This document shows, one piece after another, positions 33,850 through 46,085 of a stretch of DNA of 64,000 nucleotides. This DNA is from Branchinecta lynchi. Taxonomy: Eukaryota; Arthropoda; Branchiopoda; Anostraca; Branchinectidae. The DNA lies in the NCBI GenBank assembly GCA_023053575.1, contig JAKZAP010000011.1:2418001-2482000 (forward strand), given 5' to 3'. Position numbers and translations under genes: made by a program. The notes beneath the pieces are model-generated. The model was not told the origin of the DNA. It did not search any database and saw only the letters and a list, made by a program, of their open reading frames with translations. Numbering within the stretch: position 1 is the first letter of the stretch; the number at the start of each line of letters is the position of its first letter.

Positions 33850-34369
33850 TTAGTTTTCCCACTTTTTAACCACGGCACATTCAGTTTTCAAATATTTTGC
33901 GTCCAGCCGCCGCGTCCTAGAGCAGGAAGGCTGGATGGAGTCGACAAGTGCCAACACAAAACTCGGTAATTTCACGTGGAAAGTAATGGAGTTTTCGAAA
34001 CACGACATCGCTAAGCTATTTCATCGTGGAAAGATGGTTTCTAGTAAGAATTGTGCTTTAAAGCCTTCCCATTACGTCACCCTCGGTTGATCTGAGTCAG
34101 GAGTTTGTTGCAACGCGCGCTGACTGCAGAAGAAACGTGCATTACTGAATAATAATAATAATAATAATAGATTTATTGTCCGTCATAATGCACAAACGTA
34201 CGGAAAGATGGAGTAATTAAATAAAGAAGAAGAAAAAGAACAAAGAATTGAAAAAAAGAACATTACTGTCATAAAAAATAATGGAAAGAAAAAAAGAAAA
34301 AGACAACACACTGACAGAGCTTTACACTTTACGCTGTGCTTAAAGCGCTCTCGCCTTTCCCGAATAACA

Positions 34370-34896
34370 GATATATTTATTTATTTATTTATTAATAGAA
34401 AAATACGTTAAGCCGAAGCTTCTCTCTCTACAAGCACACAAATGTTTACTACATTTTTCAACACTGCACTACACACTTAACATATAACAAATATAAACTA
34501 AAAAGGGTTCACATACGCGCTATTGCAGAACTTTGTACCAGCAAGATGTTGTTTGAATGAAAGTAAATTTGGTTGGGAAACGGTCTCCTCCGATAAACCA
34601 TTCCATGCCTGGCATGCACGGTAACAAAATGAACGTTGACCAATTTTCCGGTTTATTTTTGGTGGGTATAACCTCAAAGAATGCTGACGGGTTGACTGAT
34701 ATGAACTAAACTCAAAAAACTGTTGTGTTGTGTACTTTGAAGTCAGACTGCTATTACTTGTCCAAGGTGGAACCCTCAGTAGATACTTTACATATTCGTA
34801 AAAAGATTTGCGAATGTCGTTTATACTGGAGCAGGAAAACAGCTTCCAAAAAGGTGCCAACGTGCGGAACTGCGAAGGAATTATACATTTTAGCAA
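34370..34896 (-). pseudogene. LINE 3' end (ORF2 tail)
   Basis: Minus-strand product of about 132 codons: FRTLAPFWKLFSCSSIND, STRQHSLRLYPPKINRKIGQ, RSFCYRACQAWNGLSEETV, LLSFKQHLAG. RSFxYRxxxxWNxL and SFKxxL are typical of LINE tails. The 3' end is a (TAAA)n tract at 34374-34393. Another retroposon end with (TTA)n lies at 34149-34200. Confidence 0.8.
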
Positions 34897-34934
34897 GAAT
34901 AGATGTCCTTGATTCCAGTTTCATAGAAACATGA

Positions 34935-35255
34935 AATTGACTAAAGGTGTACTGGACCTACTATTACTTCCATATACCATGCTGCCCCCTCAAATATCCA
35001 CCATTCCCTCGACCCTCTCTCTCACACCCTAGAGTAATTAGTTTTAATGGGTAAGATCGTTATGCATTCTTTAAAAGATCCGTTCCAGCTGTGTGCGTTT
35101 GTAAGACACGCGACAGGGTTCCTCCTGAGACCTTAATGATGTGAGCGATTCATCACACATGCTCCGCAGATTTTCGGACTTTTGTTTGCATCTTTGCCTC
35201 TTCACCAGAAAAAGCCGCAAGCGGTTCGTTTATGAATATTCTTTGAGCCCAAGCT
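34935..35255. other. unassigned intronic sequence
   Basis: No feature recognised. Confidence 0.35.
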
Positions 35256-35261
35256 GAAACA

Positions 35262-35500
35262 TTTATTCAAACAATGTTTACAACGGATACGTCAGCTACG
35301 ATTCTTCATCAGCGATATTTCGGCCCTTCTTGGCAAGAGTCTTCTTCAGGCTGTCAATAAACCTGTAATAATTACAGGTTTGATTTCCTTCCCGAAGTTG
35401 AACCAGAGGATTGACAGCCTGACGAGGACCCTTGCCAAGAAGGGCCGAAATATCGCAAATATCGAAATATCCGTCGTAAACATTGTTTGAATAAATGGTT
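35262..35500. mobile_element. inverted pair of hammerhead-like modules
   Basis: The minus-strand module (35262-35390) reads CCTGAAGA, stem II, GGGCCGAAATATCGCTG on the minus strand. The plus-strand module (35395-35500) reads CAGCCTGACGAGGACC, then GGGCCGAAATATCGC, with a shortened stem III. Both end in ATTGTTTGAATAAA, and the junction near 35390 is head-to-head. Confidence 0.55.
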
Positions 35501-36200
35501 CGTTTATGTACTGAAGAAATAATAAAGTTTAACCGAAAAGCGCTGGAATAGGACATTCTAGTTACCCATCACTTATTCACTTAGATTGGCCTGAATACCC
35601 GCTGAAAATGCATTACTTCGTTGTTCTGCTGCTTACGAATAATCGATTTTCAAATAGTAGAATCTCCGCGGGATTTGTTGTACCTCTTTGCGCTTGTATC
35701 TTTTGTACTTTACGAGAAATATTTACGATATTTTTTGTTCAGGCAATAAGTACTCTTCACCAATCTCAACACTGCCCACTGGGAAGCCGCGTTCGTGTCG
35801 AGGTTAAAAGTTTCTGCGTCACTGTAGAATTTACTTAATGGGGACGGCGGCAGATATTCTAAACGTCATAACTAGAGCAGATAGTGGAAAATTAAAAAAT
35901 CCCGTTGCTGAATCCAGATGATTCAGTGTATTGAATTAAACGACACGAAAATAAGTTGGCATTTCAGTAAACTTTAATACCTTTTTTCATTTGTCGATAC
36001 TGGTAATTAATCACAACCCTGATAATAGAGAGAGAGATAGAGATAAATTTGTTTTGGTGATGTTGCAGAATGAAAACATGCGATTAATGAGTCGTACGCT
36101 ACTTCACTTCTTTTTCCATGGCAATAAACAAAGCAACAATGAGAAAAGAACGGCATGGAGATTAAAAAAAATATCAGACCGAATAGCATCGGTTTTAAAA

Positions 36201-39170
36201 ACAAGAGCTACGAGCTCATATGGCACTTGTACGAGTAGGCTGTACAAGAAAGTAGATGAAAACGTCACAAAATACACCCGCCATCCAAAAAGACGGTTCG
36301 GAAATAGAAATAGGATATTTAGTTTCACTCATTTCTGAGCAGTTCCGGCATCGTCTCGATTGCAAATGCACATGACTGTTCAAACTTTCATCCCAATAAA
36401 TCCATTTGTTTGATCCCTAGACGTGCTACACGATTTCCGGTACTCACTCTATTTCCACCTACCGTGGCCGAATCTGGTTCGGAATAAAAAAAAATCGACC
36501 ACCTAAAGCATCTTCGTTTATACCATCTACCAAGTTTCACTCGAATCTGAGCATTTTTGGAAAGTTCCGGTACCCCCCCCCCTTCCCACCAACGTTGTCG
36601 GAGCCGGTTCGGGCCCAATCTCTTAATTCCCTCATCAAGTTTGACTGAAATTGGAGCATAGCCTATCTGCAAGTTTCCAGTACCCCCCCCCCCTACCTTG
36701 GCCGAATCCGGCCCAGACGCCAAATAACAAATCTAGGCCGCATAAACTCGGCACTGTCGAATTGCATCTCATTCGGTCCATCCGTTTGGTTTTTGTGCAT
36801 GTCAAAAGTCCCCCCACCCCTAATTCCCCTAATCGTGGTCGCATATGGTTCGAACGCATGTTTTACATGTCGAGGCCATCGATTCGTATCACCCATGAAG
36901 TTTCACTCAAATCAGACCACTCGTTCGCAATTTATAGAAGTCCATATTTTTCTTCTCTTGCTCCCCCAAAAATGCTCGGATCTAGGAACGGAAGTTTCCG
37001 GGGGCATGTTGTGTCAGGTTTTTAAGTCAAGATAATTCGGGTCGCTAATATGCCTGCAAAGTTTCGTTGTCGTTTTACATCTGGAACTATTCTAACTCAC
37101 GACTACCGGAATTCCAGGAAACCCCCTCCAACTCCCCCCACAGAGCCCCGAAACCATCTGGCTCCGTCAATTTCATCTAGGCCTAATACTTGTTCCATCC
37201 ATTAAGTTTCGTCCCAATCCCTCTACTTTTAGAGTTTCTTGAGTTTTCCACACCCCCCCCCATCCCCACAGGTATCGGACCCGACTCGGACGTGACACTG
37301 AACGTCCGAGGCGATAGCTCACCAGACAAGTTTCATTCAAATCCGATCACCCGTTCAAAAGTTATGCACGCCACTAGATTCCGGACTCCCCATCCACCGA
37401 CTCCCCCCACGATGGTCGGGTCGGGGAAACGGCTGTTCTCAAGTCAATCTGTTCGGATCCCTGACATACCTGCCAAGTTTCATCGCCCTAGGACATCAGG
37501 AAGTATGCCGAACTCGCGGGATCGCTAGAAATCCGGACCCCCACCCCAACTCCCCCACAGTGCCCTGATCCGGTCCGGTTATGTCAATGACGTGTCGAGG
37601 ACCTGTGCTTGTTTTTCCCACCAAGTTTCATCCCGATCCCTCCACTTTAAGCGTTTCTCAAATTTCCGGTTCCCTCCTCCAACTCCTCCCAGTGTCATCG
37701 GATCCGGTCCGGTTACGTCAATGACGTGTCTAGGACCTGTGCTTGTTTTTCCCACCAAGTTTCATCCCGATCCCTCCACTTTAAGCGTTTCTCAAAATTT
37801 CCGGTTACCTCCTCCAACTCCCCCCAGTGTCATCGGATCCTGCCCGGATTTAAAGTGAGGTGTCTGAGACACAAGGTCATCCTAAATATCAATTTTCATC
37901 AAGATCCGATCACCCGTTCAAAAGTTATGCACGCCACTAGATTCCGGACTCCCCATCCACCCACTCCCCCCACGATGGTCGGGTCGGGGAAACGGCTGTT
38001 CTCAAGTAAATCTGTTCCGATCCTTGACATACCTGCCAAGTTTCATCGCCCTAGGACACCAGGAAGTATGCCGAACTCGCGGGATCGCTAGAAATCCGGA
38101 CCCCCATCCCAACTCCCCCACAGTGCCCTGATCCGGTCCGGTTATGTCAATGACGTGTCTAGGACCTTTGCTTGTTTTTCCCACCAAGTTTCATCCCGAT
38201 CCCTCCACTTTAAGCGTTTCTCAAAATTTCCGGTTCCCCACCCCAACTCCCCCACAATGCCCTGATCCGGTCCGGTTATGTCAATGACGTTTCTAGGACC
38301 TGTAGTTGTTTTTCCCACCAAGTTTCATCCCGATCCCTCCACTTTAAGCGTTTCTCAAAATTTCCGGTTCCCTCCTCCAACTCCCCCCAGTGTCATCGGA
38401 TCCGGCCCGAATTTAGAGTGAGGTGTCTGAGAAACGAGGTCATCCTAAATATCAATTTTCATCAAGATCCGATCACCCGTTCGCAAGCTAAAAATACCTC
38501 AAATTTTGGCTTCACCCTCCCTCCACTCCCCCCCCCCCCAGATGGTCGAATCGGGGAATTGATGATTTCCTATTTAAGATGGTCGGGTCCCAGACATGCC
38601 TGTCAATTTCCATCGTCCCAGCACATCAGGAAGCACGGAACTCGCGGGATCACTACAAATTCGGACTTCTCTCCCCCCCCAACCCCCCCAAAGTGAGCGG
38701 ATCCGTTCCGGTTATATCAGTCACGTATCTAGGACTTTTGCTTGTACTTTCCACCAAGTTTCATTCGGATCCCTCCACTCTAAGTGTTTTCCAAGATTTC
38801 CGGTTTCCCCCTCTAACTCCCCCCAGTGTCACCGGATCCGGTCTGGATTTAAAATGGAGGGTCTGAGACACGAAGTCTTTCCATGTATTAAGTTTCATTA
38901 AGATCCGATCACCCGTTCGTAAGCTAAAAATATCTCATTTTTCTTATTTTTTCCGGATTCCCCCTCCCTCCACTCCCCTCCAGATGGTCGGACAATTTCT
39001 AATTTAATCTGGTCCAGTTCCTGATATGCTTGCCAAGTTTCATCGTCCTAGCTTATCTGGAAGTGCCCGAACTAGCAAAACCGGGACCGACAGACCGACA
39101 GACCGACAGACCGACTGACGGACAGAAATAACAATCGCTATATGGCACTTGAGTAAGCTCAAGTGCCATA
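36201..39170 (+). repeat. long R1 element with higher-order units and terminal hairpin
   Basis: The start ACAAGAGCTACGAGCTCATA then TGGCACTTG is the far-end motif. From 37030 the blocks repeat at about 134 bp, grouped in a unit of about 565 bp (CGCCCTAGGACAYCAGGAAG at 37483 and 38048). The end is CAGACCGACAGACCGACAG and the hairpin TATGGCACTTG..CAAGTGCCATA (39141-39170). Plus-strand frames of 60-120 codons here are repeat translations. Confidence 0.8.
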
Positions 39171-39739
39171 ATAAGAGCTGAAAGCTCATATGACACTTTT
39201 AAGAACAGTTAGCATGCTTGTCAGATACGGTTTGCAGTTGTCAAGGCTGCATCTCTCTCCCGATATTCATTTCATCAGAAAATCGGCTTGATCTACTAAA
39301 GCTGAAATGATTATTCCACTCATTGATAACTGTTTCCCCCACAACGATGATCGGATAGGGGGAGGGAGGGACCCTAACATGCCTGCCAAGTTTCATGGTC
39401 ATAGCACATTTGGAAGTACCACAGCTCTTGATGACCCGAATTTTGGAAAACCCTCTCAAACTCCCCCAACTGTGACAAGATCCGGCCCTGTTGTGTCAGT
39501 ATTGTGTCGTATTGTCTCTGCGGCTTATGCTTGTTCTTTCCCCCAAGTCCCATCCCGATCTCTCGACTCTAAGCGTTTCACCAGATACATAAACCATAAT
39601 CACATTTTCAATATATTTTAGAAGTCTAGGACTCCATTGTCGAAGCCACGTAGACATACCAGGACCCACATGGCTGGGTCTCATGGTGAAAACCAAATAA
39701 AACATAAATATATAGTTTTAAACTGGAAACATTTTAACT

Positions 39740-39848
39740 GGAAACATTTTATAAGTAGTGAACTGAAATAAAAAAATGCTCCTCAGCCGGGATTTGAGCC
39801 CAGGACCCTCTGCTTACAAGGCAGTCGCTCTACCAACTGAGCACATGT
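39740..39848 (-). mobile_element. tRNA(Thr)-like SINE
   Basis: The minus strand gives GCTCAGTTGGTAGAGCGACT, an anticodon loop CTTGTAA (TGT, Thr) on a CTGC/GCAG stem, and GGGCTCAAATCCCGG. The 5' acceptor strand does not match CTGAGGAG, so it is not a working tRNA. The body continues CATTTTTTTATTTCAGTTCA. Confidence 0.75.
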
Positions 39849-39990
39849 GTACACATACCAATACATATGTATTAATTTCCGTGACATGGGGATGTGAACT
39901 GGTTACATGAATTTGCCTTAGGGCGGGATCACTGTTCCTGTGGCCTGCTTCTACCAGACTATTGTAGTGGTTTGCGAACTCTGTTCACAA

Positions 39991-40085
39991 GCCCCTCGGT
40001 AGCTCAGTTGGTAGAGCGACTGCCTGAGCAGAGGGTTCTGGATTCCAATTCCGGCTGAGGAACATTTTTGTGTATCAGTTCCACG
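39991..40085 (+). mobile_element. tRNA-like SINE, inverted relative to 39740 copy
   Basis: GCCCCTCGGTAGCTCAGTTG and GTAGAGCGACTGCC are followed by an anticodon region two bases shorter than the 39740 copy, then GGATTCCAATTCCGGCTGAG and AACATTTTTGTGTATCAGTT. The acceptor stem pairs six of seven, but the shortened anticodon loop rules out a functional tRNA. Confidence 0.75.
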
Positions 40086-41799
40086 AGATTCGAACTTGAA
40101 ATTGATCCTCTGAGACACCTGTTCTTGACACTTGTCAAGTTTATTCTCGTCCGATCACCCGTTCTAAAGTTATGCATGTCAGTAGCTCCTGAAATCCCCA
40201 TCCCTCCACTCCCCCCAACATCACCGTATCGGGGAAGGAACTATTTTCAAGTCGACCTAGGAGAGTACCTAATATGTCTGCCAAATTTCAGGTTCATAGT
40301 ACATCTGGAGTACCCTAACTCGTGATCACCGCGGAAATCCAAGAAACCCCCTCCGACACCCTCCACTGCGACACGATACGGTCCTATTTTGTCGATAAAG
40401 TATCTAGGGTTAATGCTCGTTCTTCCCTTTAAGTTCCATCCCGATCCCTCGACCTTAAGCGTTTCAAAAGATTTCTGGTCCCCCCTCTACTCCCACCCCC
40501 AGTTATCGGATTCGGGCCAGATTTGAAATTGAAAATCTGAGACACTTGTTCTTCACACTTGTCAAGTTTCATGCATGTCCGATTACCCATTCCAGTGTTA
40601 TGTATGATTCTAGTTTCCGGATTCCCCATCCCTCCACTCCCCCCGCGATTGCTTGATCGGGGAAATGATTATTTCCAAGTTAACCTGGTCGGTTCTCTCA
40701 TATGCCTTCCAAGTTTTATTGTCATAGCTTATGTGGAAGCGTTTCAGGAAATTCCCGGTGCCCCCCTCCAGCCCCCCCCCCTAACAGGTATCGAATCTGG
40801 TCCGGATTTGAAACCGAATATCCGAAACACTTAATCTTGACACATGTCAAGTTTCACGCATGTCCGATTATCCTCTCCAAAGTTATGCATGGCAAGAGTT
40901 TCCGGATTTCCAATCCCTCGACTCCCCCCACTATGATCGGATCTGGAAAGTGATTATTTCCAAGTTAATCTGGTCGGTTCCCTGATATGCCTGCCAAGTT
41001 TCATTGTCCTAGCTTATGTGGAAGTGTTTCACGAGATTTGTTTAATTTAAGTTTAGTTAGCATCAGAGCAAAATAGCTCTAGTTATTTTGCTGTGGATTT
41101 AAGCAAAGAATGACTCATCCACGCGCAGAGCTATACTAGTGTGAAGAAAGGGTAGGGGTTTGACAAAAACTAGAAAAAGTGTTTCAGGAGATTTCGGGTG
41201 TACCCCTCCAGACCCCCCCCCCCCCCCCCGTTATCGGATCCGATCTGAATTTGGTAATGAACATCCAAGACACTTGTTCTTGATACCTGTCAAGTTTAAT
41301 GCACGCCAGATTATCCGTTCCAAAGTTATGAATGTTACTAATTTCTGGATTCCCCATCTTGCCACTCCCCCATTGATGGTCGGATCGGGGAAGTGATTAT
41401 TTCTAAGTTAATCGGGTTGGGTCCCTGATATGCGTGCCAAGTTTTATCGTCCTAGGTCATGTGGAAGTGCCCAAACTAGCAAAATGTGGACAGACTGACA
41501 TACCGACAGACAGACAGACATTACGATCGCTATATGGCACTTGAGTCAGCTCAAGTGCCATATACAACTTAAAGTTACAAACTCCTTATCAGCCTGGACC
41601 CCCCCCCCCAGACGACTCCAACTTCGTACACCTCAGTGCAAGACCGAGACCCCAGAACATGCAGCTAGTACTCAACCGAGTATGCGCAGTAATATTCATA
41701 ATGCACTGATAGGCCATTGACCCCTATAAAGCTCGTAAAACACTGTTCGTCGTGGATTTGTCGGCCTACATATTGTCTAAGGTCCTGAAAGCTTTCATA

Positions 41800-41935
41800 G
41801 AATAATGTTTTCAAATAATGTATACAACGGATACCTCAGCTACGATGCTTTGTCAGTGATATTTGGGCCTTTCCTGGCAAGGGTCCTCGTCAGCTGTCAA
41901 TCTTCAGGGTCGACGTCGGGGAAGGGAACAAACCT
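41800..41935 (-). mobile_element. hammerhead-like module
   Basis: The minus strand has GACAGCTGACGAGGACCC, CTTGCCAGGAAAGGCCC and AAATATCACTGAC. The GAAA box is CAAA, so it is probably inactive. Its neighbour is a G15 run (41950-41964) that abuts the next element. Confidence 0.5.
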
Positions 41936-41964
41936 GTATTTTTTTTTTTGGGGGGGGGGGGGGG

Positions 41965-42887
41965 TATCCCAAAACGTAAGTGGAGGGATACCTATGACAT
42001 CGTAAAAGTTGTCCGTCTGTTAGCACGATAACTCTCGAAGGGAATGAGATATTTTGATGAAACTTGGTATGAGGACTCTTTGGGTCAAGAGTAAGGTCAA
42101 GTTCGTAGATGGGCTCTGTAGCCCTACATTTAGGGGTGGGGGAGGGGGTTCACATTAAGGGGAAAACAAAATATTTTTAAACAGCTAATGTGATAGTCGA
42201 TTATGGGGTAAGAAAACATGCTGAACACGAATATGCAAAATATTTTCTCGTCCGACAAGTAGTTCGCCCGGAATCCGGCAAGTTGGTTAAAAGTAAAAGT
42301 TTCATTTGAAGTTGATTCCTATTTAGAGGTAAGAAGACATGCTGGACACGATGGTCAAAACCATTTTCTCGCAGGACGAGTAGTTTGTCCGGAATCCGGC
42401 AAAAACCGGAAAATTTGTTAAAAGTAATTAGTTTTATTTGAAGTTGATTAGATGACAGAGCTAGGGGTAAGAAAATACGCTGAGTCTGTATATGACAATA
42501 ATTTTTTAACCGGACATTACATGTCCGGAATCCGGTTGTAACCGTTATTTGTTAGAAGCTAAAGTTTTATTTGAAATTGATTAAATGTTCTTTATAGGGT
42601 TCTTTTAAGGCGATACCGTACGCTGAATTCGATTCTGAATTCTTTTTTTTTTTTGCTGAGCAAGTAGTCCGCTCGGAATTCGGCCAAAACCGGAAATTTG
42701 GTAGAAGTAAAGCAGGATCGTTTCGGTCAGTAGCCTATCATCAAAATAGATATGGCTTATAGAGGAATATCTGAACTTGGTTTTCTCTAATGACTAGCGG
42801 GGCGAGGACTGGATCTGGCGAAGACAAGACCCAGTTGTCTGGATCAAATATTAGATTTTTGGGATCCCATCGAAACCTTAGGTCTTG
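41965..42887 (+). mobile_element. GGGATCCC-ended element, short array
   Basis: ATCCCAAAACGTAAGTGGAG to TTTTTGGGATCCCATCG and GGTCTTG, with about three diverged 137-bp monomers (TAGTTCGCCCGGAATCCGG at about 42260, and again near 42380 and 42520). The first bases of the palindrome are replaced by the G run. Confidence 0.8.
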
Positions 42888-43154
42888 TTTTCATAGAATC
42901 GCTCGTTACTTCCTTCAGACGGAAGGATGTTCCAGAAGTTTATCACTCTGTTTTGGAAAAACTATCTCAGAAGTCTAGTCTCGCCCGGCCCCAAATTGGC
43001 ATCGACCCTTGCCACTTTTCTGTTTGCCTTAATCTTTTTAAGTTCTGGTGTGTCCTTATATTTCTTTGTCATCTCCAGTTTCTCCCATCCCTTCCCACTC
43101 TTTGTATCCTCCATTTACCTATCCCAAGGGAAAAACCTCGGGAAAAACTAATGT

Positions 43155-44180
43155 CATAATAGGACTCCACGTAAAAAACTGGCGCTAAAGTTACCGCCAG
43201 ACTAATGGATTTAGTTTGAAATATCCACGGTTGCCCACTGATGAAAACGTGAATGTTCTGCTTTAAAAAATTCCATAAATTCTTAAAACTGAATATTTTT
43301 GAAGTTTTAATATGTAAAACGATTGCTAAGAAGCTTTTATTTCTAATGGAATAATAAAAATGTAGTTTGCTGGAAGTTTTTCCGATAAAAATTACTATTT
43401 ATTTAGAAAAGTTGAAGAATTTTCGCTTTTTCTTGGTTTCTAAGTCGTTTCTGAGAAAAACTTGCAAGTTTGAAAAAGTAAAAAATACGCCATTCGATAG
43501 CCCGTTAAAAGAGGATTCAGAATATCTGTAGTTTGTTTGATTTAGTTTGTGCGATCCTGCTAGGGTAATTGTTTTTCTGCAGTTGGTCTTTATAGGCCCA
43601 ATCTGCCATTATAGGCTAAAAAGTCGGTGAGGTACATCGGTGCGTAGTGGTTCGGTACGATTTCGTTCTCAGCACGGAAAATCTGGTCTATAAAGGTTTT
43701 TCAAACCTTTTGCAGCTCGTGTGCTCCCCCCCCCCCGTTTTTGAACGACATCGCGGTCTGGATCCCGGATTTTGCGTTCTTGCCTTTGTTTTGTTATTCC
43801 CGGTATTGCTATGGGACATAAGTGTTGCCTTTGCTGCACTAGCTATGGCTTTTCTCATCGTATAGAACCGAAAGTTCAGGCGTCCGTCCTAAGAATGCGG
43901 TACACCATGTCGCGGGCAAGTGTTTCCTGAAAGCTTCGAAATTCCAACTTTACTCGTGGAACATTTTGGAGACACGCCCAGCTTAGAACGGCGATACTCA
44001 CTCAGGCTAAGAGACGGTCTATTTTTGAGGTGCCGAGTTAGTGCCGTGAATTACTGCAGACCCTGGGATACGAGACAAGATAATGACTCAAATTTGTCAT
44101 GTCTCAAAAAAAACAAAAACAAGACCGAACCATCCGATTGGATTCCAAAGGGGAATCTTTTTTAGACTTTCTTCATCCAG
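43155..44180. other. unassigned intronic sequence
   Basis: Short plus-strand frames at 43647 and 43920 have no domain. C-run at 43728-43737. Nothing else recognised. Confidence 0.35.
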
Positions 44181-44189
44181 AAAATCGCG

Positions 44190-44890
44190 TCTGTAGATTT
44201 CCGGTCTTCGCCAGATCCTGCAACCATGTTATTTGTCCCCAGGTTTAAATACCCATATTATGATCAGATTATGTTTTAATAAAAAAAACCATAGCGTATT
44301 TTGATCCAACATGTTCTTTATCTATGTGTGCACGGCCTTATTGATTTTATTGGAGGATTTTGTTCGTTCTAAAATTCCCCGCTATACCCGACTCTGATCG
44401 TAGCCTACCATTTACCCAGTAGTCAGCATTTTTGCCCATCTACCATAATCGACGTCAGAAAAAAGTTTGCTACTACCGGATTTCAGGATTTGATCGGGTT
44501 CCGGTCGAACTGCTTATCCGAAAAAAAAAAAAAAAAAAAAAATCAGCAATGGGTTCAGTAAAAACAAATTTTGCTACTGCCAAATTTTCTGAATTTTCGG
44601 TTTCGAATAGATTCCGGTTAATAACATATCCGGCAAGGAAAAACTTCAGGTATGACTTCCGTATGTCTCCTTACGGAAGCTTGAAAACACTGTACAAAAT
44701 TCAATTGGAAAACGCCCTACCCCTAAATATACGGCTGCATCACAGCTTAATCATCTAGGAGTGCATCTATATCTCGAGCGTCTGAGTAGACTGAGTATCA
44801 TTGGTTCTTTGTATCTTGGAACTAAGCTTTATGTCAGATCTTTCGAGAGTCATCGTGCCAACAGACTGACAAATTTAGAAAGTCATAGAG
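44190..44890 (-). repeat. diverged GGGATCCC-type fragment
   Basis: AGATTTCCGGTCTTCGCCAG, GGTTCCGGTCGAACTGCTTA and TTTCGAGAGTCATCGTGCCA follow the order of the 57451 copy. A(21) at about 44520-44541. Ends missing. Confidence 0.5.
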
Positions 44891-45129
44891 ATTATTGAAA
44901 GCTCAGTGTAATGTTTCCCTTTTCTTTCTCTGCAGTGCGCTATTTCCCTTTTCTTGTCTAGTGCGTAAATTAAATTTCATCATCATAGGCATCCCGTTAC
45001 ATACGTTTTAGGATCCCAGAAGAAGCTGAGAATTCCTCTGGCACTTAAAAGGGTAGTTAAGGTTTAACTGAAAAGCCGACTTATTTTTGTATCATTTAAC
45101 TAAACGCACTGCATTACAATTGGCTTGTA

Positions 45130-45575
45130 TTAAAGGACACCTGAACAGTGAAACCATACTTGAACACACCATGGAGAATGCATTTATAGACATGGACACG
45201 GAGAGCATTCTTCTCCTGAGCATGATGTTTTCAAAATAGGGATGATTGTTTCCGGAGGTTTGCACATGCAGACTCCAAGACAAAAAGCGAAATTCATTCA
45301 AATCTTGTACAGCGCTGGCCGGATCGTATTGGAATTTCTTCTAGATATACGTTTGGGCTTATCTGGTTAAAAAATATTCCTGAAGAAGGGTTGATTGGAG
45401 ACATTTAAACTGCTAAAACTGCTCGGTACTGAAATAAGGACAGATGCAAAATGGAGCAAAAATCATAGCTTGGAAACGGTATTTCGTATTTGGATTGGGT
45501 TTTCTGCAGGCAATGTTAACGGACGTCATACAGATAGGGATGATACTTTGTACTCTTCATTCAGGTGTCCTTTAA
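45130..45575. mobile_element. 446-bp TIR element, ends TTAAAGGACACCTGAA
   Basis: TTAAAGGACACCTGAA at 45130 and its exact complement TTCAGGTGTCCTTTAA at 45560-45575. Non-coding interior. R4 and the 46717 element begin with the same TTAAAGG. Confidence 0.9.
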
Positions 45576-45944
45576 GGGATTTTTTTTTTTTTCACTATTT
45601 GCTCTAGTATGATGTCCAGGATATGTATGGCCGTTCTCACAACAAAAAATTACTATGACGCGGAAAATTTGAATCTCAATACAAACGCGGCTTTCCAGAG
45701 GCGTAAAACGTTTTCGTAAAGCATACAACACAGGTACAAGCGCACAGAGGTACCACAAATCTGACGGAAAAATTCCATTATATGACAATCGCTTATTCGT
45801 GAATAGCGGAACAACGAAGTAACGCATTTTCATCGGGTCTTCGAGCCTCTTTAAGAGAATAAGGGATGGATAACTAGATTGTCCTATCTCAGTCCTTTTC
45901 AGTTAAACTCTAACAGGTGCATCACGCTCTCAAGGGTAAATGGC

Positions 45945-46085
45945 TAACTATGTACCCCTCCAGCTCCCCCGAAGTGGCCGGATTTGACCCAGTTCATGGA
46001 TGCGAGATTTAGGGCTCACGGCAGTGCGTCCCATCAAGTTTTGCCCCGATCCTTCCACGGGTTCGGCAGTTAAAGAATTAATAGT
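45945..46085. repeat. R1 fragment
   Basis: ACCCCTCCAGCTCCCCCGAA, TGGCCGGATTTGACCC and CCCATCAAGTTTTGCCCCGA match R1 blocks. No ends preserved. Confidence 0.55.

Larger units (their letters stand above)
31941..34061 (+). mobile_element. R4 element (TIR TTAAAG) carrying two nested insertions
   Basis: The left end TTAAAGGACCCCTCTTGCTC and right end AGTAAGAATTGTGCTTTAA form imperfect inverted repeats. Sequence order matches R4 copies at 51090 and 52182, which lack the insertions at 32039-33163 and 33353-33849. GTTTTCCCACTTTTTAACCA and CCAGCCGCCGCGTC are shared markers. Confidence 0.8.
39172..41562 (+). repeat. R1 element in tandem with the previous copy, split by SINEs
   Basis: Starts TAAGAGCTGAAAGCTCATAT one base after the previous hairpin, so two R1 elements are head to tail. 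The R1 blocks are interrupted at about 39600-40080 by the SINE pair. Ends CAGACAGACAGACATTACG and a hairpin at 41533-41562. Confidence 0.75.

Noticed and set aside
37190..38901. Overlapping plus-strand frames rich in Pro, Ser and His
   Set aside because: They repeat with the 134-bp and 565-bp R1 units in several frames; repeat translation, not genes.
39778..40063. Functional tRNA-Thr genes
   Set aside because: One copy lacks a pairing acceptor stem and the other has a shortened anticodon loop; both continue into a SINE body.
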